Shown here: one piece after another, positions 54,301 through 63,078 of the stretch
How the letters are laid out: each line of letters begins with the position of its first letter
How positions within the stretch are numbered: the stretch's first letter is position 1
Source: Streptomyces venezuelae
GTDB lineage: Bacteria > Actinomycetota > Actinomycetes > Streptomycetales > Streptomycetaceae
Assembly (NCBI RefSeq): GCF_008642315.1
Contig: NZ_CP029192.1
Location: 3,162,001-3,226,000 of the forward strand
Direction of reading: 5' to 3'
Length of the DNA stretch: 64,000 nucleotides
Notes under the pieces: generated by a model
The model's database searches: none
The model's input: the letters and a program-made list of their open reading frames with translations, nothing else
What the model was told of the DNA's origin: nothing
Position numbers and translations under genes: made by a program

Positions 54301-57300
54301 CCAGGGACGGCGCCCCCGGACGCGAACGCAACACATCGAGCAACGACCAGTCCGTGTACGCCGACAGCGCCTCGCCACACCGACCGACGGAGTCCGCGAA
54401 CACCGGTGAGCGGTCCAGGAGTTCAGCAGCCATACCGGCCCACTGCGATCCCTGCCCCGGGAAAACGAACACCACACCGGCATCCGAACCACCCTGGGCC
54501 GCACCGCTCACCACAGCACCGGAGGGCTCGCCCGCGGCGATGGCCTCCAGCCCCGCCACGAACTCCTCCCGGCCCTCGGCCACCACCACCGCACGGTGCT
54601 CCAGTGCCGCCCGGCACAGGGCCAGCGACCAGCCCACGTCCACCGGGGAAGCATCGGTGGCCGCAGCGAACTCGCCCAGCCGCGCCGCCTGCCCCCGCAG
54701 CCCTGCCACCGACCGCCCCGACACCAGCCAGGGCACCACACCCGCATCACCGCGTACGACCGCAGACTCGACAGGCACCGAAGACTCGACAGCCACCGGA
54801 GCCTTCTCCACCACCGGCGGACCCTCGACGATCACATGCGCGTTCGTACCGCTCACGCCGAACGACGACACGGCCGCCCGTCGGACCCGGTCCGACTCGG
54901 GCCACGCGGCGTTCCGCGTCACCAGCTCCACCGCACCCGAGGACCAGTCCACGTGCGGAGTCGGCTCGTCGACGTGCAGCATCCGGGGGACGATCCCCGC
55001 CTGCATGGCCAGCACCATCTTGATGACCCCGGCCACACCGGCGGCGGCCTGCGTATGACCGATGTTCGACTTCACCGAACCCAGCAGCAACGGACGGTCG
55101 GCATCCCGGCCCTGCCCGTACGTCGCCAGCAGCGCCTGCGCCTCGATCGGATCGCCCAGCGCCGTACCCGTCCCGTGCGCCTCCACCACATCCACGTCCG
55201 TCGACACGAGGCCCGCGTCGGCCAACGCCTCCCGGATCACCCGCTCCTGGGACGGGCCGTTCGGAGCCGTCAGGCCGTTCGACGCGCCGTCCTGGTTGAC
55301 CGCCGAGCCGCGGATCACCGCGAGCACCTGGTGCCCGTTGCGCTCGGCGTCGGAAAGGCGCTCCACCAGCAGCACTCCGGCGCCCTCCGCCCATGCGGTG
55401 CCGTCCGCCGACGCCGCGAACGGCTTGCAGCGGCCGTCGGGCGCGAGTCCGCGCTGGTGGCTGAACTCCGTGAAGATCCCGGGCGTGGACATCACGCTGG
55501 CACCGCCCACGAGGGCCATCCCGCACTCGCCGTTGCGCAGGGCGCGTACGGCCAGGTGCAGGGCGACCAGGGACGACGAGCACGCCGTGTCCACGGTGAT
55601 GGCCGGACCCGTCAGACCGAGCGAGTAGGCGATGCGGCCCGACGTCACGCTGCCCGCCGACCCGGTGAAGAGGTACCCCAGGGAACCGTTGGCGTCGGGC
55701 GCGCCCGTGCCGTACCCCTGCGGGACGACACCGACGAAGACACCGGTCCGGCTGCCGCGCAACGACAGCGGGTCGATGCCGGCCCGCTCCAGGGACTCCC
55801 ACGAGGTCTCCAGGAGCAGCCGCTGCTGCGGATCCATGGCGACGGCCTCACGCGGCGAGATGCCGAAGAAGCCCGCGTCGAACTCCCCCGCGTCGTGCAG
55901 GAACCCGCCCTGGTGGACGTAGCAGCTGCCGGGGCGTGTGGTGTCGGGGTGGTACAGCTCGTCGAAGTTCCAGCCGCGGTCCGTCGGGAAGCCGGAGATC
56001 ACGTCGTGGTCCGACAGCAGGACGTCCCACAGTTCCTCCGGGGACCGTACGCCACCCGGGAAACGGCAGCTGGTCGACACGATCGCGATCGGCTCGTCGG
56101 AGCCGCCGAACGTCGCGACGGACGTGCCGGGGGCCGCAGCCGTGGTGTCCACGCCGAGGATCGCGTCCCGCAGGTACTCGGCGAGCGCGTCCGGAGTCGG
56201 GTGGTCGAACACCGCCGTGGGCGAGAGGGCGAGGCCCGTCGCCGCGACCAGGCGGTTGCGCAGTTCGACGCCGCTCAGCGAGTCGAAGCCGAGGTCGCGG
56301 AAGGCCCGTCCGACCTCCACCTCGTCCGCCGACGACCAGCCGAGTACGGCCGCCGCCTGCCGGCAGACCTCCCTCAGCACGACCTGCTTCCGCTGTGCGG
56401 CGGTGGCCGCCTCCGCCACCCGTCGCGGGAATCCCTCCAGCGCATCGGACCCGGACTCGGGTCCGGGCTCGGCCGGCAGGTCGACCCGGACCTCGGGCGC
56501 GGAGCCGGTGGGGGCGAGCCAGTAGCGGCTGCGCTGGAAGGCGTAGGTGGGGAGGTCGACGGGGTCACCGTCGGGGACGGGCAGGACTGTCGTCCAGTCC
56601 GGGGCCACGCCGCGCACCCAGAGCGCGGCGAGGGAAGTGAGGAACTGCCGTTCGCCACCCTGCTCGCGGCGCAGCGTGCCCGTCACGGTCAGCGGCTTGT
56701 CCGCCGCGTGCCCGGCCTCCTCGATCGCCGCCGTCAGCACAGGATGCGCGCTGACCTCCACGAAGATGGTGTGGCCCTCGCCGATCAGGGCGTCGATCGT
56801 CTCGTGGAACCGCACCTGCTCGCGGAGGTTGCGGTACCAGTACGCGGCATCCAGATCCTCACCCGCGACCGGGCCGTCGCCGGTCACCGTCGACCACATC
56901 GGGATGTGTCCCGCACGCGGCGCGACGGGCGCGGCCAGCTCCGTCAACTGCTCGCGTACCGCCTCCACATGGGGTGTGTGCGACGCGTAGTCGACGGGGA
57001 CACGACGCGTCCGGACACCCGCCGCCTCCGCGTCCTCGGCCACCCGGTCGAGCTGCTCCAGACCACCGGCCACCACCGTCGCGGCGGGCCCGTTCACCGT
57101 GGCCACCCACACGCCCTCCCGGTCGCCCAGGAGCTCCGCCACGCGCGCGGCCGACGCCGCCACCGACAGCATCCCGCCGTGGCCCGCGAGCTCACCCGCG
57201 ATGACCGCACTGCGCAGGGCCACGATCCGCGCACCGTCCTCCAGCGACAGCGCACCCGCCACACACGCCGCAGCGATCTCCCCCTGCGAATGCCCGACCA

Positions 57301-60300
57301 CCGCCGCGGGCTCCACACCACGCGAACGCCACAACTCGCCCAACGACACCATCACAGCCCACAACACGGGCTGCACCACATCCACCCGCTCCAGGGACGG
57401 CACCCCCGGACGCGAACGCAACACATCGAGCAACGACCAGTCCGTGTACGCCGACAGCGCCTCCCCACACCGACCGACGGAGTCCGCGAACACGGGCGAA
57501 CTGTCCAGGAGTTCAGCAGCCATACCGGCCCACTGCGACCCCTGACCAGGGAAGACGAACACGACGCGCGCATCGCTCCCACCCGGAGCGGTTCCGCTCA
57601 CCACGGCACCTGACGGCTCGCCCGCGGCGATGGCCTCCAGCCCCGCCACGAACTCCTCCCGGCCCTCGGCCACCACCACCGCACGGTGCTCCAACGCCGC
57701 CCGGCGCACGGCCAGCGACCAGCCCACGTCCACCGGGGAAGCATCGGTGGCCGCAATGAACTCACCCAGCCGCGCCGCCTGCCCCCGAAGCCCTGCCACC
57801 GACCGCCCCGACACCAGCCAGGGCACCACACCGGCACGATCGCGTACGACCGAAGAACCGGCGGGAACCGGAGCCTTCTCCACCGCGGGCGGACCCTCGA
57901 CGATCACGTGCGCGTTCGTGCCACTGATGCCGAACGACGACACTCCGGCCCGCCGCACCCGGCCGGGCTCCGACTCCGGCCCCGTCTCTGGCCACGCCTC
58001 GCTCCGCGTCACCAGCTCCACCGCACCGGACGCCCAGTCCACCTGAGGACTCGGTTCGTCGACGTGCAGGGTGCGCGGAACAAGGCCCTCCTGCATGGCC
58101 ATCACCATCTTGATGACCCCGGCGACACCCGCGGCGGCCTGCGTATGACCGATGTTCGACTTCACCGAACCCAACAGCAACGGCCGCTCCGCCGGACGAT
58201 CCTGCCCGTACGTCGCCAGCAGCGCCTGCGCCTCGATCGGATCGCCGAGCGCCGTACCCGTCCCGTGCGCCTCGACCACGTCCACGTCCGACGACGCGAC
58301 ACCCGCGTCCGCCAACGCCTCCCGGATGACCTGCTGCTGGGAACGGCCACTGGGCGCCGTGAGGCCGTTCGACGCGCCGTCCTGGTTGACCGCGGACCCG
58401 CGGATCACCGCGAGCACCCGGTGCCCGTTGCGCTCGGCGTCCGAAAGGCGCTCCACCAGCAGCATGCCGGCGCCCTCACCCATCCCCGTACCGTCCGCCG
58501 AGGCGGCGAACGCCTTGCAGCGGCCGTCACGGGACAGGCCGCGCTGCCTGCTGAACTCGGTGAAGATGCCAGGGGTGTTGAGAACCGTCACGCCGCCGGC
58601 CAGGGCGAGCGAGGACTCGCCGCGGCGCAGCGACTGCACCGCCAGGTGCAGGGCGACCAGGGACGACGAGCACGCCGTGTCCACCGTGAGGGCCGGGCCC
58701 GTCAGGCCGAGCGAGTACGCGATGCGGCCTGAGGCCACACTGGAGGTCTTCCCGGTGAGCAGGTACCCGTCGAGCGCTTCGGGCGCCTCGTGCAGGCGGG
58801 GTCCGTACTCCTGGTCCATGGTGCCGACGAAGACGCCGGTCCGGCTGTCGCGCAGGGCGGCCGGGTCGATGCCGGCCCGTTCCAGCAGCTCCCAGGAGGT
58901 CTCCAGGAGAAGGCGCTGCTGCGGGTCCATGGCGAGGGCCTCGCGCGGCGAGATGCCGAAGAACCTGGCGTCGAACTCGCCGGCCTCGTCCAGGAATCCG
59001 CCGCCCAGGGCGAAGCTGCTGCCGGGTCCTTCGGTGCCGTGCAGTCGCTCCAGGTCCCAGCCGCGGTCCTCGGGGAACGCGGAGATCGCGTCCCGCTCCG
59101 AGGCCACCAGCTGCCAGAGGGCTTCCGGGGAGTCCGCGCCGCCGGGGAGGCGGCAGCTCATCGCGATGATGGCGATGGGGTCGTCGTCACCGGCCGGCTC
59201 CGGGGGCCCGGTCCGCCCGGCGGGGGCCGGGGCGGACACGGTGGACGCCCCCGTTGGGCCGGTGGCGGTGACATGCGCGGCGAGCTTGGCCGGTGTCGGG
59301 TGGTCGAAGAGCGTCGCGGTGGTCAGACCGAGGCCCAGCGCGGCGTTGATCCGGTTGCTCAGCTCGCCGAGCATGATCGAGTCGAACCCGAGGTCCTTGA
59401 ACCTGCGTCCCGTGTCGAGCCCGTCGGGCGAGGCGAGTCCGAGGACCGCCGCGACATGGGCCCGTACCTGACGGGCGGCGTCGGCGGGCGGCACGGTGGC
59501 CGCGCGTACGGGCGCGTCACCCGTGACGCCGGGCCCCACCTCGCGGGAACCCATCTCGCCGGGCCCCGCCTCGGCGAAACCCGCCTCGGCGAGGCCCGCG
59601 TCATGGAATCCCGCGTCGTCGCGACCCGCGTCCTCGAACCAGTACCGGCGGCGCTGGAAGGCGTACGTGGGCAGGTCGGTCCGGCGCGCGCCCGTGCCGT
59701 CGAAGACCGCCGCCCAGTCGACGGCCGCACCGTCGGCCCAGAGCTGGGTGAGCGAGGTCAGGAGCTGGCGCCTGCCGCCCTTGTCCCGGCGCAGCGTTCC
59801 CGCCGTGGCGACGACCGCGCTGGCCGCCCGGGCGGTCTCCCGCACGGCGTTGGTGAGGACGGGGTGCGGGCTGACCTCGAGGAAGAGGGTGTTGCCCTCG
59901 TCGACGAGGGTCTGAATCGTGTCCTTGAAACGCACCGTCTCACGGAGGTTGCGGTACCAGTAGTCGGCGTCCAGCGTCTCGCCCGGGAGGGGCCCCGCGG
60001 CGGCCGTCGAGTACACGGATACGTCGGCGGTCCGCGGCGAGATCGACGCCACCCGCCGCAGGAGCTCGTCACGTATTTCCTCTACGTGCGGTGTGTGCGA
60101 GGCGTAGGCGTTCTCGACGGTACGTGTGCGGTGGCCGGCGCTCTCCGCCCGCGCCACGACCTCGGCCACCGCCTCCGGGCTGCCCGCCACCACGGTGGCG
60201 GAGGGGCTGTTGACCGCGGCGATCCACGCGTCGTCCCGGCCCGCGAGGAACTCGGCGGCCCGCTCCGCGGGTGCGTCCATGGACGCCATCGCGCCCTTGT

Positions 60301-62407
60301 CGGTCAGCCGCCCCGCGATCCGGCTCCTTAAGGCGATCAGCAGAGCCGCGTCGTCCAGCGACAGCGCACCGGCGACGCACGCCGCGGCGATCTCGCCCTG
60401 CGAATGGCCGATGACCGCGGAGGGGACCACGCCGAGGGAGCGCCACACCCGTGCCAGCGAGACCATCACGGCCCACAGAGTGGGCTGCAGGATGTCCACC
60501 CTTTGCAGCGCGCCACCGTCCGAGGTGTCCTTCAGTACGTCGCGGAGGTCCCAGTCGACGTGCGGGGCGAGCGCCCGGGCGCACTCCTCCACGGACTCGG
60601 CGAACACCGGTGACGTACGCAGGAGTTCGGCGGCCATGCCGACCCACTGCGCGCCCTGCCCGGGGAACACGAAGACCACGCCGCCGTCGGCGGAGGCCGA
60701 GCCGGTGAGCCCGGCCGTGCCCGTGACCACGTGCCCGGCCGGCTCCCCGGACGCGAGGGCGTCCAGGCCTGACAGGAACTCCCCGAGGTCGTCGGCGACG
60801 ACCGCCGCACGGTGTTCCAGGGCGGTTCGGTGCCCGGCGAGCGACCACCCGATGTCCTGGCGGGAGGCGTCACCGGCCGCGACGGCGTCACGCAGCCGCG
60901 CCGCCTGACCCCGCAGCCCGTCCGGGGTCCGCGCGGAGATCACCCAGGGCAGCGCGTCGAGAGTGCGGTCAGCGGCGACTCCCCCACTGCCGACCGACGA
61001 AACCGGCGACGAGACCGATGCCGATACGGCCGACGAAACCGGCGCCTCGGAAACAATCACATGCGCGTTCGTCCCGCCCACCCCGAACGCCGACACCCCC
61101 GCGACCAGCGGTACGTCGGGGCGCGGCCAGGGCGACAGTTCCGTCTGCACCCGCAGGTTCCAGTCGTCCAGCGGGACGGCCGGGTTGGCGGTCCGGAAGT
61201 TGAGGCTGGGCGGCAGCTGCCGGGCCTTGAGGGAGAGCAGCACCTTGATCAGTCCGGTGATGCCCGCCGCGCCTTCGAGGTGCCCGACGTTCGTCTTGGC
61301 GGACCCGACGAGCAGCGGCCGGTTCCGGGGATGCGCGCCGGCCACGGTCTGCGCCAGTGCCGCCGCCTCGATGGGGTCGCCGACCGCCGTGCCGGTGCCG
61401 TGGAGTTCGACGTACTGGAGCTCCTCGGGAGCGACGCTCGCGGCGGCGCAGGCCCGGCGCAGGACGTCCTCCTGGGCGGACCGGCTGGGCGTGGTGAGCG
61501 TGTCCCCGCCGCCGTCGTTGTTCACGGCGCTGCCGCGCAGCACGCCGTGGATGCGGTCGCCGTCGGCGAGTGCCCGGGTGAGCGGCTTGAGCAGGACCAG
61601 GCCGCCGCCCTCGCCCCGGACGAACCCGTTGGCGCGGGAGTCGAGGACGAAGCACCGGCCGTCGGGGGAGAGTCCGCCGAAGCGCGCCACGCTCAGGGTG
61701 CTGTCGAAGGCGAGGTTGAGGTGCAGGCCTCCCGCGAGAGCGGTCTCGCACTCGCCGGCGCGCAGGCTCTGGCAGGCGGTGTGCACCGCGACGAGGGAGG
61801 AGGACTGGCCCGTGTCGATCACCATGCTCGGGCCGCGGGCGCCCAGCAGGTAGGAGAGCCGGTTGGCGATCATGCCCCGGTTCAGGCCGGTCAGTGTGTG
61901 GTGCGTCACCGCCGCGGCGCCCCGGCGGCGCAGCAGGGTGGCGTAGTCGTCGCCGATGGCGCCGACGAAGACGCCCGTACGCCGGTCCGCCAGGTCGGAC
62001 GCGTGCAGGCCCGCGTCCTCGATCGCCTCCCAGCCGATTTCGAGCATGAGGCGCTGCTGCGGGTCCATCGCGGCCGCCTCGCGCGGCGAGATCCCGAAGA
62101 ACTCGGCGTCGAACAGGTCCGGCCCGTCGAGGAAGGCACCGTGCTCCATGGCGGCGGCGTCGGAGTCACCGGCCGCGCCCACGCCAGCCCCCGTACCCGC
62201 ACCCGTCTCCGCGCCTAGGCCCGTCTCCGCACCCGCGCGCCGCCCCCACCGCCCCGCCGGAACCGAAGTGACGGCGTGCCGACCGGAGCTGAGGAGCCGC
62301 CAGAACGCGGCCGGGCTGCTCGCCCCGGGCAGCCGGCAGGCGATGCCGACGACCGCGATCGCGCTTTCGGTCTCTCGGTCCGACAGCGCAGCAGGAACTA
62401 CGGACAT
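51317..62407 (-). CDS. Type I modular polyketide synthase, KSQ loading module plus modules 1 and 2
   Basis: This protein has 3696 residues. The loading module is KSQ (DTGQSSS, Q201 in place of the active Cys), AT (GHSQGE about 667, YASH about 769) and ACP (Ser about 1009); KSQ domains decarboxylate the malonyl-type unit to make the starter, here predicted propionyl. Module 1 is KS (Cys about 1245), AT (YASH about 1807) and ACP (Ser about 2042) with no reductive domain. Module 2 is KS (Cys about 2275), AT (YASHS about 2839), KR (GGTGALGS about 3292, LDD B-type motif, Tyr about 3434) and ACP (Ser about 3607). The tail NDELFTFIEKEFGIS is a class 1 docking end, matching the coiled-coil head of the next PKS. 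Codon 693 is TTA, in the loading AT. GGAAGG precedes the ATG. Confidence 0.96.
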   Translation of the reverse strand: MSVVPAALSDRETESAIAVVGIACRLPGASSPAAFWRLLSSGRHAVTSVPAGRWGRRAGAETGLGAETGAGTGAGVGAAGDSDAAAMEHGAFLDGPDLFDAEFFGISPREAAAMDPQQRLMLEIGWEAIEDAGLHASDLADRRTGVFVGAIGDDYATLLRRRGAAAVTHHTLTGLNRGMIANRLSYLLGARGPSMVIDTGQSSSLVAVHTACQSLRAGECETALAGGLHLNLAFDSTLSVARFGGLSPDGRCFVLDSRANGFVRGEGGGLVLLKPLTRALADGDRIHGVLRGSAVNNDGGGDTLTTPSRSAQEDVLRRACAAASVAPEELQYVELHGTGTAVGDPIEAAALAQTVAGAHPRNRPLLVGSAKTNVGHLEGAAGITGLIKVLLSLKARQLPPSLNFRTANPAVPLDDWNLRVQTELSPWPRPDVPLVAGVSAFGVGGTNAHVIVSEAPVSSAVSASVSSPVSSVGSGGVAADRTLDALPWVISARTPDGLRGQAARLRDAVAAGDASRQDIGWSLAGHRTALEHRAAVVADDLGEFLSGLDALASGEPAGHVVTGTAGLTGSASADGGVVFVFPGQGAQWVGMAAELLRTSPVFAESVEECARALAPHVDWDLRDVLKDTSDGGALQRVDILQPTLWAVMVSLARVWRSLGVVPSAVIGHSQGEIAAACVAGALSLDDAALLIALRSRIAGRLTDKGAMASMDAPAERAAEFLAGRDDAWIAAVNSPSATVVAGSPEAVAEVVARAESAGHRTRTVENAYASHTPHVEEIRDELLRRVASISPRTADVSVYSTAAAGPLPGETLDADYWYRNLRETVRFKDTIQTLVDEGNTLFLEVSPHPVLTNAVRETARAASAVVATAGTLRRDKGGRRQLLTSLTQLWADGAAVDWAAVFDGTGARRTDLPTYAFQRRRYWFEDAGRDDAGFHDAGLAEAGFAEAGPGEMGSREVGPGVTGDAPVRAATVPPADAARQVRAHVAAVLGLASPDGLDTGRRFKDLGFDSIMLGELSNRINAALGLGLTTATLFDHPTPAKLAAHVTATGPTGASTVSAPAPAGRTGPPEPAGDDDPIAIIAMSCRLPGGADSPEALWQLVASERDAISAFPEDRGWDLERLHGTEGPGSSFALGGGFLDEAGEFDARFFGISPREALAMDPQQRLLLETSWELLERAGIDPAALRDSRTGVFVGTMDQEYGPRLHEAPEALDGYLLTGKTSSVASGRIAYSLGLTGPALTVDTACSSSLVALHLAVQSLRRGESSLALAGGVTVLNTPGIFTEFSRQRGLSRDGRCKAFAASADGTGMGEGAGMLLVERLSDAERNGHRVLAVIRGSAVNQDGASNGLTAPSGRSQQQVIREALADAGVASSDVDVVEAHGTGTALGDPIEAQALLATYGQDRPAERPLLLGSVKSNIGHTQAAAGVAGVIKMVMAMQEGLVPRTLHVDEPSPQVDWASGAVELVTRSEAWPETGPESEPGRVRRAGVSSFGISGTNAHVIVEGPPAVEKAPVPAGSSVVRDRAGVVPWLVSGRSVAGLRGQAARLGEFIAATDASPVDVGWSLAVRRAALEHRAVVVAEGREEFVAGLEAIAAGEPSGAVVSGTAPGGSDARVVFVFPGQGSQWAGMAAELLDSSPVFADSVGRCGEALSAYTDWSLLDVLRSRPGVPSLERVDVVQPVLWAVMVSLGELWRSRGVEPAAVVGHSQGEIAAACVAGALSLEDGARIVALRSAVIAGELAGHGGMLSVAASAARVAELLGDREGVWVATVNGPAATVVAGGLEQLDRVAEDAEAAGVRTRRVPVDYASHTPHVEAVREQLTELAAPVAPRAGHIPMWSTVTGDGPVAGEDLDAAYWYRNLREQVRFHETIDALIGEGHTIFVEVSAHPVLTAAIEEAGHAADKPLTVTGTLRREQGGERQFLTSLAALWVRGVAPDWTTVLPVPDGDPVDLPTYAFQRSRYWLAPTGSAPEVRVDLPAEPGPESGSDALEGFPRRVAEAATAAQRKQVVLREVCRQAAAVLGWSSADEVEVGRAFRDLGFDSLSGVELRNRLVAATGLALSPTAVFDHPTPDALAEYLRDAILGVDTTAAAPGTSVATFGGSDEPIAIVSTSCRFPGGVRSPEELWDVLLSDHDVISGFPTDRGWNFDELYHPDTTRPGSCYVHQGGFLHDAGEFDAGFFGISPREAVAMDPQQRLLLETSWESLERAGIDPLSLRGSRTGVFVGVVPQGYGTGAPDANGSLGYLFTGSAGSVTSGRIAYSLGLTGPAITVDTACSSSLVALHLAVRALRNGECGMALVGGASVMSTPGIFTEFSHQRGLAPDGRCKPFAASADGTAWAEGAGVLLVERLSDAERNGHQVLAVIRGSAVNQDGASNGLTAPNGPSQERVIREALADAGLVSTDVDVVEAHGTGTALGDPIEAQALLATYGQGRDADRPLLLGSVKSNIGHTQAAAGVAGVIKMVLAMQAGIVPRMLHVDEPTPHVDWSSGAVELVTRNAAWPESDRVRRAAVSSFGVSGTNAHVIVEGPPVVEKAPVAVESSVPVESAVVRGDAGVVPWLVSGRSVAGLRGQAARLGEFAAATDASPVDVGWSLALCRAALEHRAVVVAEGREEFVAGLEAIAAGEPSGAVVSGAAQGGSDAGVVFVFPGQGSQWAGMAAELLDRSPVFADSVGRCGEALSAYTDWSLLDVLRSRPGAPSLERVDVVQPALWAVMVSLGELWRSRGVEPAAVVGHSQGEIAAACVAGVLSLEDGARVVALRSKVIGAQLAGQGGMVSLARPVGQVTELLAPWDGRVCVAAVNGPEATVVAGDAAALDELMDACEREGVRARRVPVDYASHSPHVEAVREQLMEVAEPVAAGAGSVPMYSTVTGGLVAGDGLDAGYWYRNLRERVRFQETIDVLIGEGHTTFVEVSAHPVLTGAIEEAGHAADRPLTVTGTLRRDHGGERQFLTALAALWVHGVAAPDWTTVLPAPVGAPVDLPTYAFQRDHYWLAPAAPALTTAPDTHAEFWAAVEREDLDELGRTLEWDGDRTELLAVLPALSAWHRRHSAASALDSWRYREDWEPLTERADARVTGAGTGAGPGAWLVAVAPDQVGSAVHEAVVERLRTHGATVETLVAPDDPQQWPDTLAARAQGQASAAGVVSLLALDERPDTDAAASPGEFGGFRRTLLLIQALAAAQFAAPVWCVTRGAVSVSVDDGVTAPAQALVWGLGRAVAQELPTLWGGLIDLPEETDRPTLDRLCAVLAAEGNEDQIALRAAGAFGRRLVRAPLGDIGRTDWKPGSGTVLITGGTGALGSQVARRLADRGAEHLLLVSRRGRGAPGAADLEAELVRAGARVTVAACDIADDDALRELLASVPADCPLTSVFHTAAVLDDAAVEALTPEQADGVLRVKAGAAWRLHELTLDRELSAFVLFSSVAGSVGMAGQGNYAPANAYVDALARYRRSRGLTATSVAWGPWAEGGMADADAVAGLRIRHGLPLLPPETAVLGLEAALEHGETAVVVADIDWDRFIHAYTAVRPSGLFDGIPEARRALGAADDSPAAVAGERTDTSLRDRLADADPRERKRHLRDAVRTQVAAVLGHDSAQSVGAGRQFLDLGLDSVTAVELRNRLAGITGIRLPVTVIFDHPTVNDLVAHLDAELFETAADGTDATGTPDTPGTSGAAGAADLTAATNDELFTFIEKEFGIS
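53424..55199 (-). repeat. KS-AT linker/AT repeat, copy in module 2
   Basis: This is the closest partner of the module 3 copy, offset by about 4990 bases; the stretch from about 53985 to 54410 matches 48990-49415 almost without difference. Boundaries are approximate. Confidence 0.8.
56518..58288 (-). repeat. KS-AT linker/AT repeat, copy in module 1
   Basis: It matches the other two copies at both ends but its centre, about 57000-57200, encodes a different sequence after GHSQGE (SAVIAGELAGHGGMLSVAAS), so the repeat is mosaic. Boundaries are approximate. Confidence 0.75.
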
Positions 62408-63078
62408 TTAGGCACCTTCCCCCGACGCCTGAAAAAACGCTCACCTGTCCCTCTGTACGAAGAGGAACCGTAAGCGCACTTGAATAAGTCGGCCGCACTC
62501 GAGACCGGCTCAAAAAGCACACGCAGATGTGTCGACAGAGGACACACGATTCGGCAACTCGGGCCATTTGAGGCCACATTGCCAAGGTATATTGATCAAC
62601 TACGGTGATCCGAACGTACCCCAGCCCGCAGCGCCACGCAACCATGTTCCCGACGCCCGGGAGCCACGGGTAAGGGCCGGGTAAGGGACTGCGTGGGACC
62701 GCCACCCACCCCCGGACCGCCCCAAGTGATCCCTTCCGAATCTGCGGATCTTGTGCCTAGACTGGCGGCGCATCAGAGAGTTGGCCGGACTCCGACGGGG
62801 GAAATGTCGAGTGGCAACCAGAGCTCTTCCACACACACGTACGGGCATGCCGCGCATGAGCCACCGTAAGGCGGCCGGGCGGTAGCCGACGATCGGCAAC
62901 CAAAGACAGCATTGAGAGCGGCCCCACGACGTGGGTCCATCAGGCATGCCCGTAAAAGGTATTGCCCTGCTCTCCTCTTTGTCGTGGATTTCGCCGAGGG
63001 CCGGAGAGCTTCTGCGCCAGCACCCTCGCCCCTCCAACGAGAACCCTTCCAATATGCCGAACGGGGGAAGTTGGCTCA
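62408..63078. promoter_or_regulatory. Divergent control region between PKS1 and the polyprenyl synthase
   Basis: These 671 bases must drive both the PKS-P450 operon (minus) and the prenyl synthase (plus). Visible elements are the inverted repeat TGTGTC-gacagag-GACACA at 62528-62546, the palindrome TTGATCAA at 62592-62599 in a relatively AT-rich stretch, TAGACT at 62758 as a possible plus-strand -10, and two overlapping small frames at 62804-62885. Nothing else is recognised. Confidence 0.5.
62804..62869 (+). CDS. Possible 21-residue upstream ORF
   Basis: An ATG preceded directly by GACGGGGGAA opens a 21-codon frame (MSSGNQSSSTHTYGHAAHEPP), downstream of the TAGACT element and about 210 bases before the prenyl synthase. 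A second frame begins at GTG 62811 and encodes 24 residues. Either could be a leader or may be chance. Confidence 0.25.
   Translation: MSSGNQSSSTHTYGHAAHEPP

Noticed and set aside
61780..61830. Loading KS as a defective elongating KS
   Set aside because: The Cys-to-Gln change with the rest of the domain intact is the known KSQ decarboxylase type, not decay.
39808..62407. Trans-AT or iterative PKS
   Set aside because: Every module has its own AT with intact GHSQGE and YASH motifs, and matching docking ends join the two proteins in a linear order.
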